NCBI GenBank assembly: GCA_964439135.1
Contig: CAYTNN010000117.1
Location: forward strand, 1 to 14,280
Direction of reading: 5' to 3'
Source of the DNA: JAFGPJ01 sp964439135
GTDB taxonomy: Bacteria; Planctomycetota; Phycisphaerae; Sedimentisphaerales; Anaerobacaceae
Length of the DNA stretch: 14,280 nucleotides
Program-made: the position numbers and the translations under genes
The notes under the pieces: model-generated
Seen by the model: only the letters and a program-made list of their open reading frames with translations
What the model was told of the DNA's origin: nothing
Databases searched by the model: none
Part shown: piece by piece, positions 1 through 5,329 of the stretch
Position numbering within the stretch: the first letter of the stretch is position 1
How the letters are laid out: every line of letters begins with the position of its first letter

Positions 1-32
1 CATTTGCTACACTTGTATTCAAATATTGGCAT
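1..32 (-). CDS. FmdB-family zinc-ribbon protein, N-terminal fragment
   Basis: Only the first ten codons are inside the window; they read MPIFEYKCSK, with the next codon beginning TG, as expected for a second Cys. This is the characteristic opening of FmdB-type putative regulatory proteins, small zinc-ribbon proteins that begin with a Met-Pro-Ile-(Tyr/Phe)-Glu-Tyr motif and a Cys-x2-Cys knuckle. The ATG (30-32) has an AAGGAG ribosome binding site eight bases upstream (around 41-46), which fixes the start. It lies beyond the terminator at 151-198, so it probably has its own promoter in 33-150. Its cellular role is not established. The family call rests on ten residues plus the binding site. Confidence 0.7.
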   Translation of the reverse strand, partial: MPIFEYKCSK

Positions 33-150
33 CGTTTTAACTCCTTATAAACTCATTAAAGTTTCACCTCAAAATATAGCGTCCTTAAACACTGTATGAC
101 ACACACTTACCAACTTCTTATGCAACCGAGCAAAGAAAACCTGAATCTAT

Positions 151-198
151 AGAAAAAGCTGGGGATGGCGTCGTGTGTTATACAAACACACCATCCCC
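151..198 (-). terminator. Rho-independent terminator of the NifX/DUF5320 operon
   Basis: An outer 8-bp stem pairs GGGGATGG (161-168) with CCATCCCC (191-198). An inner 6-bp stem pairs 174-179 with 185-190 around a 5-base loop, leaving a small bulge on one side. On the minus strand the hairpin is followed at once by AGCTTTTTCT, the expected U tract. It sits about 50 bases past the last DUF5320 stop and before the FmdB-type gene. Confidence 0.8.
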
Positions 199-249
199 TC
201 TTATAAGTCTATAAGCATCTAAGAAAATAAATCCTTAGCTTTCTGTTTC

Positions 250-657
250 TCAGTCTTTGCTGCTTTTCTGACTTTCGAGTTCTTCTATACGCTTCTTAAT
301 TCCATCAAGAGCGTCTTCAAGATATTCGGCCTGGCCTTTGAGGCTATCCAGCTCTTGCTTAGGTGCAACTGTTGGCGCAAACGGCGCACCGCCATACGCA
401 TATGGATTCACAGCACCGCCATAAGCGTATGGATTCACAGCACTACCATAAGCAGGCAAGTCATATCCGGCTCTGCCCCAACCAAAACCTCGACCTCGGC
501 CAAAACCGCCTCCTCGACCTCGACCCCAGCCCATACCCATACCACGTCCACTTACGGGATTCGCATAACCCGGCATTGGATAGCCGGCACAAAAGCCCGC
601 GGCCCTACCTGTCATTGGTCCCATACCTCCTGGACCTGTTCCATCTCCACCTGGCAT
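250..657 (-). CDS. DUF5320-type glycine-rich protein with C-terminal coiled coil
   Basis: A 135-residue protein of unknown function. Residues 1-35 carry the family motif (MPGGDGTGPGG, then GPMTGRAAGFCAGYP). Residues 36-65 are Gly/Arg/Trp-rich and low in complexity. Residues 70-90 hold a nine-residue tandem repeat VNPYAYGGA. About 99-135 is a charged heptad-like segment (QELDSLKGQAEYLEDALDGI onward) likely to form a coiled coil. The ATG at 657 has AAAGGAG with seven bases spacing. It is the last gene before the terminator at 151-198. DUF5320 proteins tend to sit beside NifX-like and nitrogenase-cofactor-like genes in anaerobes, as here, but their role is unknown; a metal or Fe-S connection is inference. 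Confidence 0.75.
   Translation of the reverse strand: MPGGDGTGPGGMGPMTGRAAGFCAGYPMPGYANPVSGRGMGMGWGRGRGGGFGRGRGFGWGRAGYDLPAYGSAVNPYAYGGAVNPYAYGGAPFAPTVAPKQELDSLKGQAEYLEDALDGIKKRIEELESQKSSKD
386..453. repeat. 27-bp in-frame tandem repeat inside the last DUF5320-type gene
   Basis: Two complete 27-base units (386-412 and 413-439) differ at only a few positions; a truncated, more diverged third copy covers 440-453. Each unit encodes VNPYAYGGA on the minus strand, so copy-number change keeps the frame. Confidence 0.85.
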
Positions 658-681
658 GATAAATCTCCTTTCGAAATAAGA

Positions 682-909
682 TTAAGCTCTTGTCAGTTTC
701 TTGCCACATCTTGGACAACTTCTTGTATTGCAAGGCTGCCCGGCAACATGAGAGACTACTGCTGCGCAGTTCGGGCATATACAACTTCCACCCGGTCCTG
801 CGGCGAACGGTCCACCCATTCTGCCTCTACCCTGGCCTTGGCCTTGCCCCATACCACGTCCCGTACCGGGCCCTTGGCCGCCAGGACCTGTACCGTCACC
901 TCTTGGCAT
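682..909 (-). CDS. DUF5320-like small protein with zinc-ribbon C-terminus
   Basis: A 75-residue protein. The N-terminus repeats the DUF5320 opening (MPRGDGTGPGGQGPGTGRG) and then runs into a Gly/Gln/Arg tract. The C-terminal half carries CICPNC at about 42-47 and later CPRCGKK, two Cys-x2-Cys knuckles typical of a small zinc ribbon, plus another Cys between them. A longer frame opens at 954, but the ATG at 907-909 is the better start because it is preceded by AGAAAGGATG and because the family motif begins there. It lies between two other DUF5320-type genes, downstream of the frame ending at 948. Function unknown. The mix of a DUF5320 opening with a zinc ribbon suggests metal binding, which is inference. 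Confidence 0.7.
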   Translation of the reverse strand: MPRGDGTGPGGQGPGTGRGMGQGQGQGRGRMGGPFAAGPGGSCICPNCAAVVSHVAGQPCNTRSCPRCGKKLTRA

Positions 910-947
910 AATATCCATCCTTTCTGCAATTAACTGCTTATTTATAT

Positions 948-1418
948 CTACCACCGATAACCAAATCTGCCTCTGCCGCGACCGCGGCCCCAGCCCCGAC
1001 CGAAACCTCGGCCGAAACCAAAGCCCCTGCTAAACCACGGAGTGATTCGGCCACCATAACCATACGAACCTGCACCATAGGGCCCGGATGCCGGCGCGCC
1101 GGGACCATAGAAACCAGCTTTACCCATAACAGGGTTCATATAACCCGGCACTGGGAAACCCGCACAGAAACCGGCGGCTCTTCCTGTCATTGGTCCCATT
1201 CCAGCAGGACCTGTTCCATCTCCTCTTGGCATAATAATCACCTCCTTTTCAACATTTTGGAAATTCTCATTTATTTGACCAACGGGCACACTTTGCAATC
1301 CCGCAAAACCTTTCACTTCGCCCGGGTCTTCTTCCGAGACTGTCAAGGCACAAAATCCTTGACCTCGTCCTGTCATCGGGCCTTGACCTAACGGCCCCGT
1401 ACCATCAAAACCTGGCAT
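948..1418 (-). CDS. DUF5320-type protein with duplicated N-terminal motif (tandem or nested gene)
   Basis: The open frame encodes 156 residues. It opens with MPGFDGTGPLG, then GPMTGRGQGFCAL, continues through a non-repetitive linker (about 26-62), and then restarts with MPRGDGTGPAG, GPMTGRAAGFCAG and PGYMNPV at residue 63. The end is Gly/Arg/Trp/Phe-rich (GFGRGFGRGWGRGRGRGRFG). The outer ATG (1416-1418) has AAGGAG about 11 bases upstream, inside the end of the DUF89 gene whose stop directly abuts it. The inner ATG (1230-1232) has a far stronger site. Either one protein is a two-motif fusion, or a full-length and a 94-residue product are both made. The linker has no stop codon. Function unknown. 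Confidence 0.7.
   Translation of the reverse strand: MPGFDGTGPLGQGPMTGRGQGFCALTVSEEDPGEVKGFAGLQSVPVGQINENFQNVEKEVIIMPRGDGTGPAGMGPMTGRAAGFCAGFPVPGYMNPVMGKAGFYGPGAPASGPYGAGSYGYGGRITPWFSRGFGFGRGFGRGWGRGRGRGRFGYRW
1237..1247 (-). promoter_or_regulatory. Strong internal ribosome binding site for the nested DUF5320 start
   Basis: On the minus strand this reads AAGGAGGTGAT, essentially a full anti-Shine-Dalgarno complement, four bases before the in-frame ATG at 1230-1232. It lies within the coding sequence of the longer frame and supports separate initiation of a 94-residue DUF5320 protein. Confidence 0.75.
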
Positions 1419-2312
1419 TTATTCGGTCTCCTTAACTAAATCCACAGCATTTCTAAATGTTTTGCTCTTTCTGAAGATCATCTCACCAACTTCACATCCA
1501 AGGTCCTGTGCGATAACAGGACACTTAGCCTTTAATACGAAGAATATATTCTTATCTACATCACTGAGGGTCTCGTAGTTACCCTGTCCCTTGGCAATCA
1601 CCAGATCAGCTTCTTTGAAACGATTGACAAAAACCTCCGAGCAGGTTTCCAAAATCGTCCCGGGACCATCAGAGCCGTTGTCAATCACCTCTACAATTCG
1701 GGGCAAACCGGCAAGGACCGCATCTTCCATTGTGGCATCATTGATTACGGGTGATCCCTTGACAACTACGGTAACTTTTTCTATGGGTAACCGCTCAATC
1801 AACAGGCGGTCAAAGATAATCTCGCCGGCATTATCAGCAAGATAGAGTATCTTTTCGGCCTTGTTTATTGCCTGCTGGAATGGTTTCAACTGCATATCGG
1901 AGAATTCTGAAGCCAAACATTCGCTAATCGTCTTTTCAAGTTCACTTTCCTGTAATTTGCTGTTAACTCCGAAATCGATGATATTGCCCGCTATTGCTAT
2001 CCGTATCGCTGTCTCAAGCATGTCTTTGGACTCGATAATGTATGCGCGCATTTTCGAATATAACTGAAGTGCTGCATTATTGAATTGCTTCTTAACATCA
2101 CGATATGGATCTTCAGTCCCTACTAATTCACGAATCAATCGATGTATCTTCTGACCCATGACCGGCGGGCTCTGACTCATATCCAAGTCATTCGCGAGAA
2201 TAAGAACCTCTCGAACCACCTGTTCGTGAACCAGCTTATCGTCAGTTGACAGTCGAGCAGCACCGAGTGCCTGACTAATGAAGCAAGGAATACAATCTAA
2301 GAAAATCTGCAT
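1419..2312 (-). CDS. DUF89 / ARMT1-like damage-control phosphatase family protein
   Basis: A 297-residue soluble protein matching the prokaryotic DUF89 (ARMT1-like) family, metal-dependent phosphatases thought to remove damaged or excess phosphometabolites. Visible landmarks: an N-terminal Cys7-x2-Cys10 (DCIPC), typical of the prokaryotic branch; AGNIIDFG at 108-115; the metal-site motif DNAGE at 160-164; VVKGSPVINDAT at 183-194; KGQGNYE at 241-247; and FVLKAKCPVIAQ near 258-269. Length is normal and no key block is missing. The start at 2312 has only a weak ribosome binding site. It lies 32 bases after the NifX-like gene, and its stop abuts the next start, so it is part of the operon. The substrate is unknown; its place among cofactor-carrier genes hints at a cofactor-related phosphoester, which is inference. 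Confidence 0.85.
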   Translation of the reverse strand: MQIFLDCIPCFISQALGAARLSTDDKLVHEQVVREVLILANDLDMSQSPPVMGQKIHRLIRELVGTEDPYRDVKKQFNNAALQLYSKMRAYIIESKDMLETAIRIAIAGNIIDFGVNSKLQESELEKTISECLASEFSDMQLKPFQQAINKAEKILYLADNAGEIIFDRLLIERLPIEKVTVVVKGSPVINDATMEDAVLAGLPRIVEVIDNGSDGPGTILETCSEVFVNRFKEADLVIAKGQGNYETLSDVDKNIFFVLKAKCPVIAQDLGCEVGEMIFRKSKTFRNAVDLVKETE

Positions 2313-2344
2313 AGCTCTACGTACCTGTCTGAAAAACGCACATC

Positions 2345-2707
2345 CTAAATCCAGTGGCCTTCAACATTGGCCTGCTCTACCTCTTTCAATTTGCCTGCTT
2401 TGAACGAATCTATTGTCTGCTGGACTGTTTGTTTCTCAGCAAGAAATATCTTTACCTTGGCTGCACTAAGCGTCCTAAATGCATTTGGGCCCACATTACC
2501 GGTTATCACTGCATCAACATCGAGATTGGCTATGTTCTGTCCGGTCTGAATCCCCGCTCCCTGAGTAGCATTTAGATTCACTGTGTTGTCATGTGCCTGA
2601 AACTTTCCTGTCTCTGTATCCACTACGATAAGCCACTTAGCTCGCCCAAATCTTGGATCAATCTCACTCGAAAGCTCTTCACCTTGTGATGTCACTGCTA
2701 CTTTCAT
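2345..2707 (-). CDS. NifX/NifB-C-like iron-molybdenum cofactor-binding domain protein
   Basis: A 120-residue, single-domain protein of the dinitrogenase FeMo-cofactor family (NifX / NafY / C-terminal NifB / MTH1175 fold). It begins MKVAVTSQGEELSSEIDPRF. The DPRFGRA block (17-23), QGAGIQ (50-55) and GNVGPNAF (70-77) are hallmarks of the fold. The ATG at 2707 has GAAGGAG six bases upstream. Nitrogenase relatives carry Fe-S or FeMo-type clusters, but the many free-standing copies in anaerobes occur without nitrogenase and their cargo is unknown. No nif structural genes are in the window. It is the second gene of the operon, 80 bases after the other NifX-like gene. Confidence 0.85.
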   Translation of the reverse strand: MKVAVTSQGEELSSEIDPRFGRAKWLIVVDTETGKFQAHDNTVNLNATQGAGIQTGQNIANLDVDAVITGNVGPNAFRTLSAAKVKIFLAEKQTVQQTIDSFKAGKLKEVEQANVEGHWI

Positions 2708-2787
2708 TTGTTTCTCCTTCTCTCATTCACCTTAGACTCCGACCCCGTCGGTTGCGCAAAACCGCATCAGCATTGCATTAACTTCTT

Positions 2788-3177
2788 TTATCTACGACCA
2801 CCCTTCCAGCATCGGCGTCTGCGAAAACTTCTGCGGGCTCCAGGCCAAAAACCAGGCATTATATATTGCGGCTGACTTAATTGGCGAGCCTTGTACGCGT
2901 TTATAATTTGTTCTGCCGAGCCTTTAACAAACGGCAAAACCTGAATTTCCGAACCGTTTATCATCTCTGCCAATGGCCTGGAAATTGCTCCACAAATTAA
3001 GACACCTACGCCAAGCTGTTTCAACATAGCGGCTCTTTCTGGGCCGCTCTGTTCAACAAGAACGATCTCTTGGCGATCCGTTTCCCCACCATTTTTAAGC
3101 TCAATAACTAGTAATTTATGAGCAAAGTCGAATACGCTCGACACTTGACCCTGCCAAACTGGTAAAGCTACCTTCAT
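2788..3177 (-). CDS. NifX-like cofactor-binding protein with basic C-terminal tail
   Basis: A 129-residue protein and the first gene of the sigma-54 operon. It begins MKVALPVWQGQVSSVFDFAH and has the family's VLICGAISRPLAEM block near 60-73. It lacks the DPRFGRA motif of its neighbour (FDFAHK stands there), so it is a diverged paralogue. The last 25 residues (YIMPGFWPGARRSFRRRRCW onward) are strongly basic, with Trp and one Cys, and could bind nucleic acid or an acidic partner. A TTG codon opens the frame at 3183, but the ATG at 3175-3177 is preferred because GGAG lies seven bases before it. The predicted transcript start (about 3190) leaves a leader of only about 13 bases. Confidence 0.8.
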   Translation of the reverse strand: MKVALPVWQGQVSSVFDFAHKLLVIELKNGGETDRQEIVLVEQSGPERAAMLKQLGVGVLICGAISRPLAEMINGSEIQVLPFVKGSAEQIINAYKARQLSQPQYIMPGFWPGARRSFRRRRCWKGGRR

Positions 3178-3200
3178 AAGCAATCTCCAGATTCCTATTC

Positions 3201-3216
3201 AGCAACTTCCATGCCA
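3201..3216 (-). promoter_or_regulatory. Sigma-54 (-24/-12) promoter of the NifX/DUF89/DUF5320 operon
   Basis: On the minus strand the sequence is TGGCATGGAAGTTGCT, which matches TGGCAnG-N4-TTGCW with the invariant GG (3214-3215) and GC (3202-3203) at the correct 10-bp spacing. Counting 12 bases from the GC puts transcription start near 3190, just before the GGAG of the first gene. An activator gene and paired upstream sites lie directly upstream. Confidence 0.85.
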
Positions 3217-3314
3217 ATGATTCTATCTAAATAAAGCTTGTCTTTAATTCATTGAATGATAAGGGCTTACGCACACATAAGAAATGAGTACAAAGAATCT
3301 CAGGCGAGATTATA

Positions 3315-3327
3315 TTGCATTTTGCAA
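3315..3327. promoter_or_regulatory. Upstream activator-binding site 1 (inverted pair)
   Basis: TTGCATTTTGCAA is a near-perfect palindrome (TTGCA-TTT-TGCAA), extendable by one base on each side. It is the exact reverse complement of site 2 at 3348-3360. Its centre lies about 131 bases upstream of the predicted start site, the normal range for sigma-54 enhancers. The activator encoded next door is the obvious candidate ligand. Confidence 0.75.
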
Positions 3328-3347
3328 TAGGAAAGAACCTTATTGTC

Positions 3348-3360
3348 TTGCAAAATGCAA
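3348..3360. promoter_or_regulatory. Upstream activator-binding site 2 (inverted pair)
   Basis: TTGCAAAATGCAA is the exact reverse complement of site 1. The two centres are 33 bp apart, about three helical turns, so bound dimers would face the same side. The pair could also fold as a hairpin with a 20-base loop, but it is A+T-rich and has no following U tract, so a terminator is less likely. Confidence 0.75.
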
Positions 3361-3416
3361 CATAGGTATGGTATTTAGGTATAGTATTAATGGTGAAAGT
3401 AGAGATTAAGAGGTGT

Positions 3417-4760
3417 CTATTCGGTTCTGATTTTCAGACTCTTGAGCTTTCTGAATAGGGTGCTGGCATTTATTCCCAATTCTCTGGCGGCGGCTGTCCG
3501 ATTGCCATCGTTGCGACGAAGCGCTCTTTCTATCATAAGTATTTCCATCTGCCGTAGTGTCCTGAAAGTACTAATATCAGGTTCCTCACCCGTAGTGGGT
3601 TTCTTCATTGAGGGTGGCAGATGCCGCGTTTCTATGACATCACCCCGGCATAAAACAAAACAGTGTTCGACACTATTTTCGAGTTCGCGTATATTACCCG
3701 GGAAATCATAGCTCAATATAGCAGCCATAGCCTCATCGCTGAGACAACATATATTCTTATTGTAGATTCGATTGAAGCGATGGATAAAATGTTCGATCAG
3801 AAGGGGGATATCTTCACTTCTGTCCTTCAGAGGCGGCAGAGGTAATTTAACTACATTGATCCGGAAGTACAGATCGCTTCTGAATTTGCCTTGGTCAACC
3901 AACTCAACCAGGTCTTGGTTACTTGCAGCGATGATTCTCACATCCGCCTTCTCGGAAGAGATGGCCCCCACAGGTTCATACGTTTTCTCTTGCAAGACGC
4001 GTAGTAACTTAACCTGAACAGCAGGCGACATATCCCCAATCTCATCCAGAAACAGACTGCCACCCTCAGCAAGAGTAAAGCGACCGACCTTGTCCTTTCT
4101 CGCATCTGTAAATGCTCCGGCCTTGTAGCCAAATAACTCTGATTCCAATAGAGTCTCTGGAAGGGCGCTGCAGTTGACCGCGACAAAAGATTTTTCTTTA
4201 CGCCGACTTAAATTATGAATAGCATGGGCAAACAACTCTTTGCCGGTACCAGTCTGGCCCTCAATCAAAACTGCACAATCACTCTCAGCAACTTGTGGCA
4301 GAATATTAAAAAGCCCCTGGATAATGTGGTTTCTACTGATTATGTCTTCACAGGTGTACTTTTCTTGAACTTGCTTTCGCAATTCTTCGACAATGGTTAT
4401 ATCCCTGAAGGTCTCTACACCGCCTATAACCCGACCTTTGTCATCCTTTAGCAATGCTGTAGATATTGTTACGGCCTTTCGTCTTCCTTCGGAGTCAATA
4501 ATATGGACGGGCTTATTAATAACGGGACTGCCCGTATCCATCGTATATCGCAGAGCACAATCCGTCTCACAGACATTGGCTCTTAATACATCTTTGCATA
4601 CTTGACCAATCGCTTTTTCCCGAGGTATTCCTGTAATTTCTTCGGCAGCTTTGTTGTAGGTCGTGATATGCCAGTTTTTATCAATGGTGAATACACCGTC
4701 TGCGACGCTGTCCAAAATTATATCTCTTTTTTTGTAAGGTTTAGGATTCATAAACATCAT
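3417..4760 (-). CDS. PAS-domain sigma-54-dependent activator (AAA+ / Fis HTH)
   Basis: A 447-residue enhancer-binding protein. Residues about 10-125 are a PAS domain (DSVADGVFTIDKNWHITTYN) with three cysteines, C55, C64 and C68, in its middle. The AAA+ domain spans about 137-375: Walker A GQTGTGKE (168-175), the sigma-54 contact loop as GAFTDA (215-220) rather than GAFTGA, Walker B SLFLDEIGD (235-243), arginine-finger region FRSDLYFRIN (293-302), and the FPGNIRELEN block (353-362). A Fis-type helix-turn-helix ends the protein (GNRTAAARELGINASTLFRK). There is no receiver domain, so the PAS domain is the likely sensor; the cysteines suggest a redox or metal ligand (inference). The start is uncertain: ATGs at 4760, 4757 and 4751 all lack a good ribosome binding site. 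It probably drives the operon that follows it. Confidence 0.9.
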   Translation of the reverse strand: MMFMNPKPYKKRDIILDSVADGVFTIDKNWHITTYNKAAEEITGIPREKAIGQVCKDVLRANVCETDCALRYTMDTGSPVINKPVHIIDSEGRRKAVTISTALLKDDKGRVIGGVETFRDITIVEELRKQVQEKYTCEDIISRNHIIQGLFNILPQVAESDCAVLIEGQTGTGKELFAHAIHNLSRRKEKSFVAVNCSALPETLLESELFGYKAGAFTDARKDKVGRFTLAEGGSLFLDEIGDMSPAVQVKLLRVLQEKTYEPVGAISSEKADVRIIAASNQDLVELVDQGKFRSDLYFRINVVKLPLPPLKDRSEDIPLLIEHFIHRFNRIYNKNICCLSDEAMAAILSYDFPGNIRELENSVEHCFVLCRGDVIETRHLPPSMKKPTTGEEPDISTFRTLRQMEILMIERALRRNDGNRTAAARELGINASTLFRKLKSLKIRTE

Positions 4761-5329
4761 TATACTATTTCGGCGAATTTAAGTAAAAGCATAAGATCTG
4801 GAAAAGAAGCTGGTGGTTTTCCAGCCACAGATGTAAAGAAAATATGTATATAGTTCCGGCATCCGTGTAAATACGTCGTTCGAGCCAGGTATCTTTCGAG
4901 TGCTTTCTTCTTGTCATCCCAAAGTAACTGATTTTGCCTTTGATCTTCTTACAGTATTGACCCGTGGGATGCAGCGTTAAGGGAAATTTGTCCGAACGGG
5001 TTTTTCAATTCATGAAGAAGGTGACTTTTGTGCGATTGATGGGCTGGTGGAACTGCTTCGAAAAGCACTCAATACAAAACTATTGTATGCCGGCACATGA
5101 CAGAATATTGTGATACTCCTCAATTGAAAGAGAAGAGAAATCGGGCATAAAAAGCATGCCTAAATAAACGAGTCACATTACGTCTGCCCGACGCGCCGAC
5201 TCAGGAAAATGGAGGCATTTTTGTTGTGCTTGCATTGTTCATAGACACTCTTCTGAAATATCGAATTGCTTTAGCACCGTATTATCGCAAAACCAATACT
5301 AAATCATCGATGGCTAAACAAAGCATTCG
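4761..5329. other. Intergenic region with integrase remnant, otherwise no gene
   Basis: This 569-base gap separates the activator gene from the end of the sugar operon. Apart from the integrase remnant (4856-5004) I see no gene, tRNA or clear terminator. A weak 5-bp hairpin near 5144-5160 has no U tract. A plus-strand stretch just right of the remnant (about 4981-5100) translates without stops for about 38 codons, but it has no start signal. Confidence 0.5.
4856..5004 (-). pseudogene. Frameshifted N-terminal remnant of a planctomycete-type integrase
   Basis: Translating the minus strand from 5004 to 4918 gives 29 residues including DKFPLTLHPTGQYCKKIKGK and ISYFG. After a one-base loss near 4916-4917 the frame resumes at 4915 with DKKKALERYLARTTYLHGCR. 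Joined, this matches the conserved N-terminal segment of tyrosine-recombinase-type integrases that are abundant in Planctomycetota: a small-residue-Gly-Gln-x2-Lys-Lys-Ile-Arg/Lys-Gly-Lys motif, then Tyr-Phe-Gly, then a helix of the ALERYL type. A stop (TGA, 5005-5007) lies just upstream, and the catalytic C-terminal domain is absent. It is dead and truncated; its 3' side runs into the activator start. Assignment is from memory of the family, without a search. Confidence 0.6.

Larger units (their letters stand above)
3178..3416 (-). other. Regulatory intergenic region between activator and NifX operon
   Basis: These 239 bases hold no gene. They contain the two inverted activator sites, an A+T-rich spacer suited to DNA looping, and the -24/-12 promoter. 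No terminator for the activator gene is visible before the promoter, so read-through from the activator into the operon is possible. Confidence 0.7.

Noticed and set aside
355..933. 192-residue plus-strand open frame across the DUF5320 genes
   Set aside because: It is antisense to two genes with clear family motifs and ribosome binding sites, and its composition (Thr/Ser/His/Arg-rich) is the mirror of Gly/Arg-rich coding DNA.
2739..2751. CCGAC-CCC-GTCGG mini-hairpin between the two NifX-like genes
   Set aside because: Only a 5-bp stem with a 3-base loop and no U tract; too short to call an attenuator or terminator.
3315..3360. Inverted repeat as a terminator of the activator gene
   Set aside because: The arms are A+T-rich with a 20-base loop and no U tract; each arm is itself palindromic and spaced by helical turns, which fits activator sites better.
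4981..5097. Plus-strand reading GDFCAIDGLVELLRKALNTK ending at a TGA, with protein-like composition
   Set aside because: It has no start signal and partly overlaps the integrase remnant on the other strand; I could not match it to a family.
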